From Cytophagaceae bacterium UBA6715 (GTDB lineage: Bacteria > Bacteroidota > Bacteroidia > Cytophagales > Spirosomataceae), in assembly GCA_002454335.1 (NCBI GenBank), contig DKIP01000016.1:1-14532 (forward strand): DNA of 14,532 nt. The letters are read 5' to 3'. Shown here piece after piece: positions 6,456 to 14,501 of the stretch (its first letter is position 1; every line of letters starts with the position of its first letter). The notes below the pieces were generated by a model. It ran no database searches, was not told where the DNA came from, and saw only the letters and a program-made list of their open reading frames with translations. Position numbers and translations under genes: made by a program.

Positions 6456-7501
6456 CCTAAATGCAAAGCTTCGCGCATTTTGGTAAATAAATCGTAGTTA
6501 TGATAAATCCCGGAGAAGTTTTCTGCTCCTGGACCATAAGCAAAAACGGGAATCATTTGCCCAGTGTGTCCTTTAGTTGTAAAGGCCGCCTTAACCTCGC
6601 CTGTTCTCATATCTCCACCTATTAACGCCAGACCTCCTGTTTCGTGGTCGGCCGTGACGATAACCAATGTCTCCTTATTTTTCCGGGCAAATTCCAAAAC
6701 ATAACCGATGCTTTTGTCAAAGTCAATCATTTCAGCAATGGCATAGGGGGCATCGTTCGCATGTCCGCCCCAATCTATTTGAGATCCTTCAATTAATGTA
6801 AAAAAACCTTTCTTATTCTGGGATAAAAGTTCGATGGCTTTTTGGGTAGATTTTAATAATGCATCCCCGCGGCCTTCCGATATTTTTATCGGATTTTCTA
6901 CGGCATACAGGTTAATTAATTTTCCTTGATGGATGGATTCCATCGAAGTAATATCTCCTAAAACTGCGTAATTCTTTTTTCGCAAGGTGTCTAATAAATT
7001 TAGCTTGTCTTGGCGGATTTCGAAATATTTTCGACCTCCACCGATCACCACATCAACATCTGTATGCAGGAAATCCGTCGCGATTTCTTCATGCATTGTG
7101 CGTTTTAATTGGTGGGCGATAAATGACGCGGGTGTGGCATCTGTAATATCACACGTGCTTATTAGTCCGGTAGACAATCCCTCTTGTTCGGCAAGCTCCA
7201 AAATTGTTATGCTTGGTTGCTTTAAGGAATCGAGTCCAATCGCACCATTGTATGTTTGTTTTCCTGTTGCGAAAGCAGTTGCACCCGCTGCCGAATCCGT
7301 TACATAGTTATCGGACGCTTGGTTTCGATGAAAACCAATTACCTTAAATTGTTCCAAATTCAGATGACCTTTATTCGCTGTTAATCCTGCATATATTTGA
7401 CTGACTCCCATACCATCTCCTACTAAAAATATGATATTTTTAGGCTTGTTTTGAGCTAATGCACCTAGGCTAACGAGGCAAAATAGGATGATTTTTTTCA
7501 T
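6446..7501 (-). CDS. phoA: Alkaline phosphatase, PhoA family
   Basis: This 351-residue protein has a short signal peptide (likely cut after A16) and should act in the periplasm or be surface-exposed, releasing phosphate from monoesters. The classical family (PF00245) is unmistakable: D29 in LVGDGMG, D69-S70 in TDSAAGATAFATG (S70 is the phosphorylated nucleophile), TDATPASF, E238, D243 and H247 in EGSQIDWGGHAND, D285-H286 in TADHETGG, and H312 in KGHTGQ. These reproduce the zinc and magnesium ligands of E. coli PhoA with the same local spacing. W244 sits where E. coli has K328, as in Bacillus-type enzymes. It is shorter than E. coli PhoA (471), which is normal for compact bacterial forms. It is the last gene of a three-gene unit, one base after the FAD oxidase stop. 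Confidence 0.93.
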   Translation of the reverse strand: MKKIILFCLVSLGALAQNKPKNIIFLVGDGMGVSQIYAGLTANKGHLNLEQFKVIGFHRNQASDNYVTDSAAGATAFATGKQTYNGAIGLDSLKQPSITILELAEQEGLSTGLISTCDITDATPASFIAHQLKRTMHEEIATDFLHTDVDVVIGGGRKYFEIRQDKLNLLDTLRKKNYAVLGDITSMESIHQGKLINLYAVENPIKISEGRGDALLKSTQKAIELLSQNKKGFFTLIEGSQIDWGGHANDAPYAIAEMIDFDKSIGYVLEFARKNKETLVIVTADHETGGLALIGGDMRTGEVKAAFTTKGHTGQMIPVFAYGPGAENFSGIYHNYDLFTKMREALHLGQK

Positions 7502-7502
7502 G

Positions 7503-8660
7503 TTACAGGTATAAATTTTTGATGTATTGCTGCGTAAATCCTGGGCTTGTTGTCATGCCTTTTCCGCCAATACCATTGATTATGTGGATAACGTCATCGA
7601 CGGTTTTTGTATATACTTCGGATGAGATTCCCTGTAAATAGTAGCCTGCCCAAGTTTGGTCTATATCCCAATTTTCAAGGTCTGTTATGCGCTTGGCTTC
7701 ATTCAGCATGATTTCGTTAATTTCGCGTGAAATTTCAAATCCAAATTGGGCACTTTTGTGAACGGGGGCATATTGATGCGAATCTCCTAAAATAATGGAT
7801 CCGTCATCGGCTTGTTTAAATAGCATGTGAATTCCATATTTTTGGAATAATTCATGTTCTGGCTTTACACGTAGTTTTTGATAAGATGGACATGCATGAA
7901 AGCTCTCATATCGCCGAATGGTTAGGCCCGTTAATATATTTGATTTTAATATTTTTTTTTGGGGAGCTAAGCGCATCATTTGCAATTTACATACTTTCAA
8001 TTCATCGCTTGGATAGTGTTCAGGAAAAAGGAATTGTGTGTCCCGTCCATTGGCTAAAATTACTTTGTCTGCCCAAAAGGTTTGTTTGTTTGCTGTAGTA
8101 AGCATGGCAATACCTCGTTTTTTTTCCACACCAATTACTGGGCAAAGATTTAGGTAATGTAATCCCATTGAGTTAATCAAAAAATCCCGAACACGGTGGA
8201 CCATGTAAAGTGGATTCAACGATGCTTCATCAGGTAAAAATAACCCACCTCGCACATAATCTTGTTTAAAATGAGGGTTGATTTCACGTGTTTCTGACGC
8301 CGTATATAATCGATTTTTGTAGTCTCGTTCCTTTAACAATTCACTCATTTCCTCGAGTAAAACTAACTCTTCCTCGTCAGATGCTACATACCACGAACCA
8401 TGGGACACAATGGAAATATCCGTTTCTTCCTGAAGTTCTTTGTAAATTTTTAGTGACCTCCTTCCATGTTCAAACCACGTATCAAGCTTTTGGCCGGAGG
8501 GGACCGCTTGGCCAAAATTTCGAAAGCTTGCCTCGAAGGGAACGGCGTCTTTTTCCAAGAGTAAAACGCTTTTATTCTTTCGAAGGGCATGATAGGCACA
8601 AAATGTTCCGATGACACCTCCCCCCACAATTATTAAGTCGTATTTTTTATTTTTAATCAT
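7503..8660 (-). CDS. FAD-dependent amine oxidoreductase, phosphonate-associated (TIGR03364-like)
   Basis: This 385-residue cytosolic enzyme belongs to the glycine-oxidase/DAO family (PF01266). The N-terminal FAD site is GGGVIG at 13-18 with the ribose-binding E36; SFRNFGQAVPSGQ begins at residue 45 and contains RNFGQ (47-51), typical of the TIGR03364 clade that travels with phosphonatase-like hydrolases; the C-terminal FAD motif is GIGGKGMTT at 363-371. Recent work on such enzymes (named PbfC/PbfD, from memory) points to oxidation of 2-aminoethylphosphonate or N-methylated forms to phosphonoacetaldehyde. I infer it feeds the HAD enzyme encoded just upstream. I chose ATG 8660, which overlaps the last 8 bases of the HAD gene; a TTG at 8675 adds only five residues. 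The next gene, phoA, begins one base after its stop. Confidence 0.85.
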   Translation of the reverse strand: MIKNKKYDLIIVGGGVIGTFCAYHALRKNKSVLLLEKDAVPFEASFRNFGQAVPSGQKLDTWFEHGRRSLKIYKELQEETDISIVSHGSWYVASDEEELVLLEEMSELLKERDYKNRLYTASETREINPHFKQDYVRGGLFLPDEASLNPLYMVHRVRDFLINSMGLHYLNLCPVIGVEKKRGIAMLTTANKQTFWADKVILANGRDTQFLFPEHYPSDELKVCKLQMMRLAPQKKILKSNILTGLTIRRYESFHACPSYQKLRVKPEHELFQKYGIHMLFKQADDGSIILGDSHQYAPVHKSAQFGFEISREINEIMLNEAKRITDLENWDIDQTWAGYYLQGISSEVYTKTVDDVIHIINGIGGKGMTTSPGFTQQYIKNLYL

Positions 8661-9378
8661 GGCTGATAAAGTCAATCAAATCTGAAATTTTCAATAGTAA
8701 TCCATCATTCGGATATGTCTTTAACTGGTCGTGTGTGTGCGTGCCATTGCAGACTCCCAATGCATAGCCAATTCCTGCATTTTTTCCGAATTGCAGATCG
8801 ACTGGTGTGTCCCCGATGTTGATTACTTGTTTTTTGTTTTGAATTCCCAATTGTCGAACGGCATATTCGATCATATCGGGAGCGGGTCTTCCCACGCCAC
8901 CAACCTCATCTGGGGTAACTGATAGATGGATGCCTGATTTATTGTTGATATTTTTATACCCTTGATTCAATGATTGACCCCAACCTAATTTTTCTAATAT
9001 AATATTGGCAACATCTCGATAAAACCCCGTGGTCAATGCGATATATATTCCCTGCTGGTGCAAGAACTCAAACGTTTCTAGGCAACCCTCCGTGGTCAAT
9101 ACGGGCTGTGTCCGATAATGTTGCTCTAAAATATGTTTGAAGTCCTGATATGATTTTTGGGCTAATTCCTCAGTTTTTGAATGATTCTTGCCTAATTGTT
9201 CTGCCCATAATGTTCGGAACACCCCGATTTTGGCATATCCTTGTAAGGCGAGAATACGTTCATCGGAAGCATGTAGCTCGTTTTTAACAGCAGCTTGTTT
9301 AAAGCATAATTCTACTTCATGGTTGTCAAGTACTGTGGTGCCAGCCATGTCAAATACGACGAGTTTGATTGCTTTCAT
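8653..9378 (-). CDS. Phosphonatase-like HAD hydrolase (TIGR03351/PhnX-like)
   Basis: This 241-residue cytosolic HAD-superfamily enzyme has motif I DMAGTT with nucleophile D10, motif II TTG at 116-118, the motif III region GRPAPD with R164, and motif IV GDTPVD (D190, D194). The DMAGTT and GRPAPD signatures are those of phosphonatase-like hydrolases. K50, in GYAK, lies 40 residues after the nucleophile; in Bacillus PhnX the Schiff-base lysine K53 lies 41 after D12 and follows a similar MGLLK sequence, so the lysine needed for C-P cleavage may be present. The likely substrate is phosphonoacetaldehyde or a close relative, giving phosphate and an aldehyde. I chose ATG 9378; a TTG at 9396 would only add six residues. 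It is the first gene of the HAD-FAD-phoA unit and is divergent from susC. Confidence 0.85.
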   Translation of the reverse strand: MKAIKLVVFDMAGTTVLDNHEVELCFKQAAVKNELHASDERILALQGYAKIGVFRTLWAEQLGKNHSKTEELAQKSYQDFKHILEQHYRTQPVLTTEGCLETFEFLHQQGIYIALTTGFYRDVANIILEKLGWGQSLNQGYKNINNKSGIHLSVTPDEVGGVGRPAPDMIEYAVRQLGIQNKKQVINIGDTPVDLQFGKNAGIGYALGVCNGTHTHDQLKTYPNDGLLLKISDLIDFISHD

Positions 9379-9438
9379 AGTAAAAATATTTACCAAATCT
9401 CGTCAACAATCATTAACCTAATATTAGCTCGCTGTAAT

Positions 9439-9550
9439 CAAATTGTTAAGGCTTTTTTAGTTGAATTTTTCCAATATTGTTTAGTTACATTTTGACAATT
9501 GTCACTCGGCTTAACAATTTGAAAATCTATCAGGAGAATTCTTAACAATT
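9439..9550. repeat. TTAACAATT repeats and a palindrome, possible operator sites
   Basis: TTAACAATT occurs at 9511-9519 and 9542-9550 (31 bases apart, about three helical turns) and inverted at 9441-9449. The first and third form a longer inverted repeat, 9439-9452 with 9508-9521, 13 of 14 positions matching. A perfect 12-base palindrome, TGACAATTGTCA, sits at 9493-9504. All lie between divergent starts, and the nearest copy ends 17 bases before the susC -33 element, where an activator would bind. The identity of any regulator is unknown. Confidence 0.5.
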
Positions 9551-9567
9551 ATTTTGCAACGCCTCAA

Positions 9568-9597
9568 TTTTGAGCTAATCCGTCGGGCATAGTTTTG
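9568..9597 (+). promoter_or_regulatory. Promoter of susC/susD
   Basis: TTTTG at 9568-9572 and a perfect TAnnTTTG match, TAGTTTTG, at 9590-9597 are separated by 17 bases, as expected for the Bacteroidota housekeeping sigma factor. Transcription would start near 9604, about 20 bases before the susC ATG. The leader is A/T-rich without a Shine-Dalgarno site, which is normal in this phylum. Confidence 0.6.
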
Positions 9598-9624
9598 TGA
9601 AAATTTTTATTAAACAATTCAAAA

Positions 9625-12600
9625 ATGAAAAACTATCTACCCAATGTATTTGTGAAAAAGGGCCAAAATGTTGCTTTCTGGCTATTTTTCACCATATTTA
9701 GCTGTACGGGCTTGATTACATTCGCCCAAAATCGTACCCTGAATGGTTCGGTCGTATCTGCAAACGATCAAGCATCGATTCCTGGGGTATCTATTCGTCT
9801 CAAGGGAAGTTCAAAAGGAACAACCTCCAATGCAGAAGGTAAATTTTCTATTCAAGTAGGAGATAATGCTATTTTGCAATTTTCAATGATTGGATTCGAA
9901 ACAAAAGAAGTGGCGGTGGGTTCGCAGTCAACGCTTCAAGTCGCTTTGCTCACAGACGAAAAGCAATTACAAGAAGTTGTAGTAACTGCCTTAGGTATTA
10001 AAAAAGATGTGCGTAAGATCGGCGTTGCTATTCAAAGTGTTGATGGCGCAAGTCTAGTCAAATCTCGCGAGCCAAATGCCATCAATGCACTAGCAGGTAA
10101 AGTAGCTGGTTTAACAATTGGGGCACAACCAGAATTATTGCGCAAGCCTAATATTTCATTACGTGGTAATTCCACTGTATTATATGTCGTTGATGGTGTA
10201 CCCATCAACTCTGATACTTGGAATATTTCACCCGACGATATCGAAACATATTCAGTTTTGAAAGGAGCTTCAGCCTCTGCATTGTATGGTTTCCGGGGTA
10301 AGAATGGTGCAATCTTGATTACTACTAAGCGTGGTTCTAAAGATAAGCGTGGTTTCTCTGTGGAGGTAAATTCATCTACCATGATGGAAAAAGGATTTTA
10401 TGCTATCCCGAAAGTTCAAGATGAGTATGGCCCTGGTGACCACGGTGTATATGCTTTTGGTGATGGTAAAGGTGGCGGATTAAATGATGGTGATTACGAT
10501 GGCGGATGGGGTCCGCGTTTCAACGGTCAATTAATCCCACAATATGATTCACCCGTTGATCCGATAACGGGCGTTCGTCAAGGAACACCTTGGATTGCAC
10601 GTGGGAAAGATAACTTAAAGCGTTTCTTGGAAACAGGTGTTTTATCTACGAATAATATTTCCGTTTCTGCCACGGGGGAGAAGTACAATTTACGTTTCTC
10701 TACGTCACATATCTATCAAAAAGGAATTGTGCCAAATACAAAATTGAACATCTCCAACTTTAACGTAACAGCAGATTATAAATTCTCAAATAAGTTGAAG
10801 TTTGAATCGAACTTACAATACAACCGTCAATATACACCGAACATCCCCGATGTTAATTATGGTCCCAATTCGATTATTTATAACATTGTTTATTGGGCAG
10901 GGGCCGACTGGAATGTTGCAGACATGCGGAATTATTGGCAGCCAGGGAAAGAGGGTATTCAGCAAATTTATGCAGAGTATCAGCGTTATAATAACCCTTA
11001 TTTTATGTCATATGAGTGGTTGCGTGGGCACTATAAAAACGATGTAGTAGGTCAAGCGGCACTTCGTTACCAAGTGGCTGATGGACTTGAAGTCTTAGGT
11101 CGTACCCAAGTAACGACTTGGGATATGGTTCGCACAGAGAAATTCCCATATTCAGCAGGTACCTATGGACGTGATGAGCGTCGTGGTGACTACCGTGAAG
11201 ATCGTCGCTCATTATTCGAAAATAACACAGAATTATTATTGACATACGATAAAGATTTGTTCACCGGTTTCAATACCAAAGTGACTGCAGGTACTTCTAT
11301 GCGGACCTTCCAGTACCGCTCAATTTATGGAACAACCGATTACTTAAATGTTCCAGGTTTATACAACTTTTCGAATTCAGCAAACCCTGTTAAAATTTCG
11401 AACTTTGGTTCTGAAATGCGCGTATTATCAGCATACTATTCAGCAGATTTCACTTACAAGAATTTCCTAACCCTTTCGACAACGGGTCGTATGGACAAGT
11501 TGTCAACATTACCAACAGGAAATAATACATTCTTTTATCCATCGGTTGCTGCCTCTACGGTATTGACCGATTATGTAAAATTACCGGAGACAATTTCTTT
11601 CTTGAAATTCAGAGCTTCTTATGCAAATGTAAAAGATGGTTTAACGCAATCGACAATCGGTAATATGGCAGGTGTTTATTCCGGTGAAAACTACAATTCG
11701 CCATATGATGGACCTTCCTATACAAACTCGGCGGTTTATTCGACGGCATTTGCTTACAACAATCAAACGGCGGCGTATTTCACCAATACATTGAATAACC
11801 CAAATTTGAATCCTTCTGAGACTTCTCAAAAAGAAATTGGGATGGACTTACGTGTGATGCAAAATAGAATTGGTTTAGATGTAACCTATTGGAATTCTCA
11901 AGATGGTCCTTCGATTTTCTCATTGCCAATTTCTTCAACATCAGGTTATACCGCTGCCTTGGTCAATGGTATTAAAACAGAAAAAAACGGATTTGATATT
12001 TCATTAACAGGAACGCCTGTAAAGACAGCGGATTTTTCATGGGATGTGATTGCTAATTACGGTTCTTACATTGAAAAATTAACGGAAATTTATCCAGGTG
12101 TGAATAGCTTGAATACCTTTTTAAAGGTTGGAGATCGTGTGGATAAATTTTATGGTCGCGCTTTTGTACGTAACCCACAAGGTCAAATTATCAATGATGC
12201 ATCAGGTCGTCCGATCTACGCGCCTGTGAATCAGTATTTGGGTAATTTAAATCCTGATTTTGTATATGGTATCAACAATAAGTTGACATACAAAGGAGTA
12301 AGTTTAAGCTTTCAATTTGACGGTCGTGTAGGAGGAGTAATTTCTAATTATACACAACGTCAAGCGTATCGTGGAGGACGTCACATTGGTACAACTGAGG
12401 GAATTTTTGCGGCTGCACGTCCGCAAGATGCTTTAGGTGTAAAAGCTTTCGTGGGTGAAGGAGTTCAGGTAAGTAACGGTGTTGCATTAGCGTTCGATTC
12501 GGATGGGAAAGTGACTAATTATTCGGCTTTACAATACACGCCAAATGCAACGAAGCAATTTGTTCAAGATTACGTATCACGTTATTACAACTCAGATGAG

Positions 12601-12840
12601 GGTAATTTGATGAGCCGTACTTTCAGTATGTTACGTGACGTCAATGTGACGTTTAATTTACCGAAAACTTGGTTTGGCAAATACGTCAATCAAGCAACTG
12701 TTTCTTTGGTGGGACGTAACTTATTGTATTTCGCTGAGAAGAAAGATATTGATTTAAATCAATACATCGGAGAGGGAAGTTCAAGCCCTCAAACGCCTTC
12801 CGTACGTCGTTACGGAGTGAATTTAAACCTTACTTTTTAA
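9625..12840 (+). CDS. SusC/RagA-family TonB-dependent outer-membrane transporter
   Basis: This 1071-residue protein starts with a long signal peptide (hydrophobic 17-33, likely cut after A34). A carboxypeptidase-regulatory-like domain follows at about 38-112 (GSVVSANDQASIPGVSIRLK, then SMIGFETKEV), then a TonB-box-like EVVVTALGIKK at 117-127. The plug carries the SusC/RagA signatures VDGVPI at 189-194 and GAILITTKRG at 228-237. The rest is the beta-barrel, ending in NLNLTF with the terminal Phe typical of outer-membrane proteins. It imports a bulky substrate with energy from TonB/ExbBD and works with the SusD-like lipoprotein encoded 34 bases downstream. No glycoside hydrolase, sulfatase or protease gene is nearby; the divergent neighbours are phosphonate and phosphatase genes, so a phosphorus-containing ligand is inferred, not shown. 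Confidence 0.95.
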   Translation: MKNYLPNVFVKKGQNVAFWLFFTIFSCTGLITFAQNRTLNGSVVSANDQASIPGVSIRLKGSSKGTTSNAEGKFSIQVGDNAILQFSMIGFETKEVAVGSQSTLQVALLTDEKQLQEVVVTALGIKKDVRKIGVAIQSVDGASLVKSREPNAINALAGKVAGLTIGAQPELLRKPNISLRGNSTVLYVVDGVPINSDTWNISPDDIETYSVLKGASASALYGFRGKNGAILITTKRGSKDKRGFSVEVNSSTMMEKGFYAIPKVQDEYGPGDHGVYAFGDGKGGGLNDGDYDGGWGPRFNGQLIPQYDSPVDPITGVRQGTPWIARGKDNLKRFLETGVLSTNNISVSATGEKYNLRFSTSHIYQKGIVPNTKLNISNFNVTADYKFSNKLKFESNLQYNRQYTPNIPDVNYGPNSIIYNIVYWAGADWNVADMRNYWQPGKEGIQQIYAEYQRYNNPYFMSYEWLRGHYKNDVVGQAALRYQVADGLEVLGRTQVTTWDMVRTEKFPYSAGTYGRDERRGDYREDRRSLFENNTELLLTYDKDLFTGFNTKVTAGTSMRTFQYRSIYGTTDYLNVPGLYNFSNSANPVKISNFGSEMRVLSAYYSADFTYKNFLTLSTTGRMDKLSTLPTGNNTFFYPSVAASTVLTDYVKLPETISFLKFRASYANVKDGLTQSTIGNMAGVYSGENYNSPYDGPSYTNSAVYSTAFAYNNQTAAYFTNTLNNPNLNPSETSQKEIGMDLRVMQNRIGLDVTYWNSQDGPSIFSLPISSTSGYTAALVNGIKTEKNGFDISLTGTPVKTADFSWDVIANYGSYIEKLTEIYPGVNSLNTFLKVGDRVDKFYGRAFVRNPQGQIINDASGRPIYAPVNQYLGNLNPDFVYGINNKLTYKGVSLSFQFDGRVGGVISNYTQRQAYRGGRHIGTTEGIFAAARPQDALGVKAFVGEGVQVSNGVALAFDSDGKVTNYSALQYTPNATKQFVQDYVSRYYNSDEGNLMSRTFSMLRDVNVTFNLPKTWFGKYVNQATVSLVGRNLLYFAEKKDIDLNQYIGEGSSSPQTPSVRRYGVNLNLTF

Positions 12841-12874
12841 TCCATATCAAGTCATCGTATATAAAATATATAAA

Positions 12875-14461
12875 ATGAAAATCAAAAATTATTTAGTCGG
12901 AATCGTGGGAGTCGCAGCCTTAACATTGACAAGTTGTGAGAAGCCATTTGATCAATTGGAATTTGATTCCAATCGGGCTGTGAATGTTCCTGCCTCATTG
13001 GTATTACAAGGCGTTGAATATAGTATGTTCAACGACAATGGGCGTCCCTTTTCAGCGGAAATGCGCTGGAATCAATTTTATTGTTCGAATTACAATTATT
13101 ATGCAACCAATGAGTATAATTTTGGTCAAATGCCTAATCAATTTACAACCTTGAAAAACGTTGTGAAAATGGAGGAGGAAGCAAAACGTGCAGGTCTATC
13201 GGATGTGAATGGTTATGCTGCACTAGGGAAGTTTTTCCGTGCTTATTTCTTCGATCAAATGTCGAAACGCGTGGGCGATTTGCCTATGACGGAGGCATTG
13301 AAAGGTATTGAGGGTGTTGCTCCGAAATATGACTCGCAAAAAGCCATTTATGTACAAATTTTAAAGTGGTTAGATGAATCGAATACGGAATTGACATCGT
13401 TGATTGCTAAAGGGCAAACTGTCTCAGGTGATATTTATTATGGCGGTGATTTAAAGAAATGGCAGAAAGCCGTGAATGCATATCGTCTGCGTGTTTTGAT
13501 TACTTTGTCTAAAAAAGAAGCGGATTCAGACTTAGGCATTAAGGCAAAATTTGCTGAGATGGTTTCGAATCCTACGAAATACCCTGTCTTTGTATCAAAT
13601 ACTGAAAGCTTACAATTTGTTTGGAATGCATTTAATAAGTACCCCTCAAATCCTGACAATTTTGGTTTTGATGCTACACGTCAAAATATGTCTGCAGCCT
13701 ATGTTGACTTATTAGTTAGCTTAAAAGATCCAAGGGTCATGATTACATGTGAGCCGGCCGGTTTTGAATTAAAATCAGGAAAGTTGCCATCTGATTACAC
13801 TGCTTTTGTGGGTGCAAGCTCAGGCGAAGATTTAGCAGATATGTCATCAAAAGCTGGGATTAATAATGGTGCTGGATTTGCGCCAGGAAAGTATTCTTTC
13901 CAGAATCGTAACCGGTATTACAAAAACTACACAGCTGAGAACACGTTTATTGTTGGTTATCCTGAGCTTTGTTTTAATATGGCTGAAGGAATTGCTCGTG
14001 GATGGGCTACTGGTTCTTCGGAAGATTGGTACAAAAAAGGTATTCAAGCTTCTCAATCATTCTATGGTGTTAAAGATGGTGTAAACACGATGGTTTATTC
14101 TAAGTCGGGTTCAATGGCCGCAGCTGATCAGGTATCTTATACCGTTGATTATACATTTGCCGATTACTATGCGCAGCCAGCTGTGAAATTAGCGACGGAT
14201 AAAGCCATTGAGCAAATCGTTTCACAGAAGTATTTGTCATTCTTCATGAATTCTGGCATGGAGGCCTATTTTAACTGGAGAAGAACAGGATATCCTAAGT
14301 TTTATACGGGTGTCGGTAACGGTAACTCAGGTCGCATTGCGCAACGTTGGATTTATCCCACCACAGAGCGTACGACAAATGCTAGTAATTATACGGCGGC
14401 CATTGCGAGTCAATATGCTGGCAAGGATGATATCAACGATATCATGTGGTTGATTAAATAG
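12875..14461 (+). CDS. SusD/RagB-like outer-membrane lipoprotein
   Basis: This 528-residue protein has a lipoprotein signal peptide with lipobox LTSC and lipidated C21. The body is helical and fits the SusD/RagB-like family (SusD-like 2, PF12771 type): an N-terminal TPR-like part with GYAALGKFFRAYFFDQ and RVGDLPMTEALKG, and the C-terminal EAYFNWRRTGYP followed by RWIYPTTE, both common in this family. SusD proteins form the lid over the SusC barrel and capture the ligand at the cell surface. The gene follows susC by 34 A/T-rich bases with no terminator, so they share a transcript, and a strong terminator follows. The many Tyr, Trp and Asn residues fit a sugar-like or amphipathic ligand, but specificity cannot be read from sequence. 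Confidence 0.93.
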   Translation: MKIKNYLVGIVGVAALTLTSCEKPFDQLEFDSNRAVNVPASLVLQGVEYSMFNDNGRPFSAEMRWNQFYCSNYNYYATNEYNFGQMPNQFTTLKNVVKMEEEAKRAGLSDVNGYAALGKFFRAYFFDQMSKRVGDLPMTEALKGIEGVAPKYDSQKAIYVQILKWLDESNTELTSLIAKGQTVSGDIYYGGDLKKWQKAVNAYRLRVLITLSKKEADSDLGIKAKFAEMVSNPTKYPVFVSNTESLQFVWNAFNKYPSNPDNFGFDATRQNMSAAYVDLLVSLKDPRVMITCEPAGFELKSGKLPSDYTAFVGASSGEDLADMSSKAGINNGAGFAPGKYSFQNRNRYYKNYTAENTFIVGYPELCFNMAEGIARGWATGSSEDWYKKGIQASQSFYGVKDGVNTMVYSKSGSMAAADQVSYTVDYTFADYYAQPAVKLATDKAIEQIVSQKYLSFFMNSGMEAYFNWRRTGYPKFYTGVGNGNSGRIAQRWIYPTTERTTNASNYTAAIASQYAGKDDINDIMWLIK

Positions 14462-14501
14462 TCTTTTTTTAGTTTTCTAACGTTGATTAATGATTCTTAT
14501 T

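Noticed and set aside
6459..6481. Six-base-pair hairpin after the phnO-like gene as a terminator
   Set aside because: The stem is short, the loop is about ten bases, only four or five T follow and it lies within the phoA coding region.
7952..7960. Run of nine T (nine A in the FAD oxidase gene) as a phase-variation or slippage site
   Set aside because: The frame is intact across it and no alternative product is suggested; such runs are common in A/T-rich genomes.
8288..8614. 108-residue plus-strand open frame inside the FAD oxidase gene
   Set aside because: It is antisense to a gene with well-defined FAD motifs and shows no family features.
9379..9396. TTG start for the HAD gene, six residues upstream
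   Set aside because: ATG 9378 places the nucleophile at residue 10, typical for HAD enzymes; the extension adds nothing.
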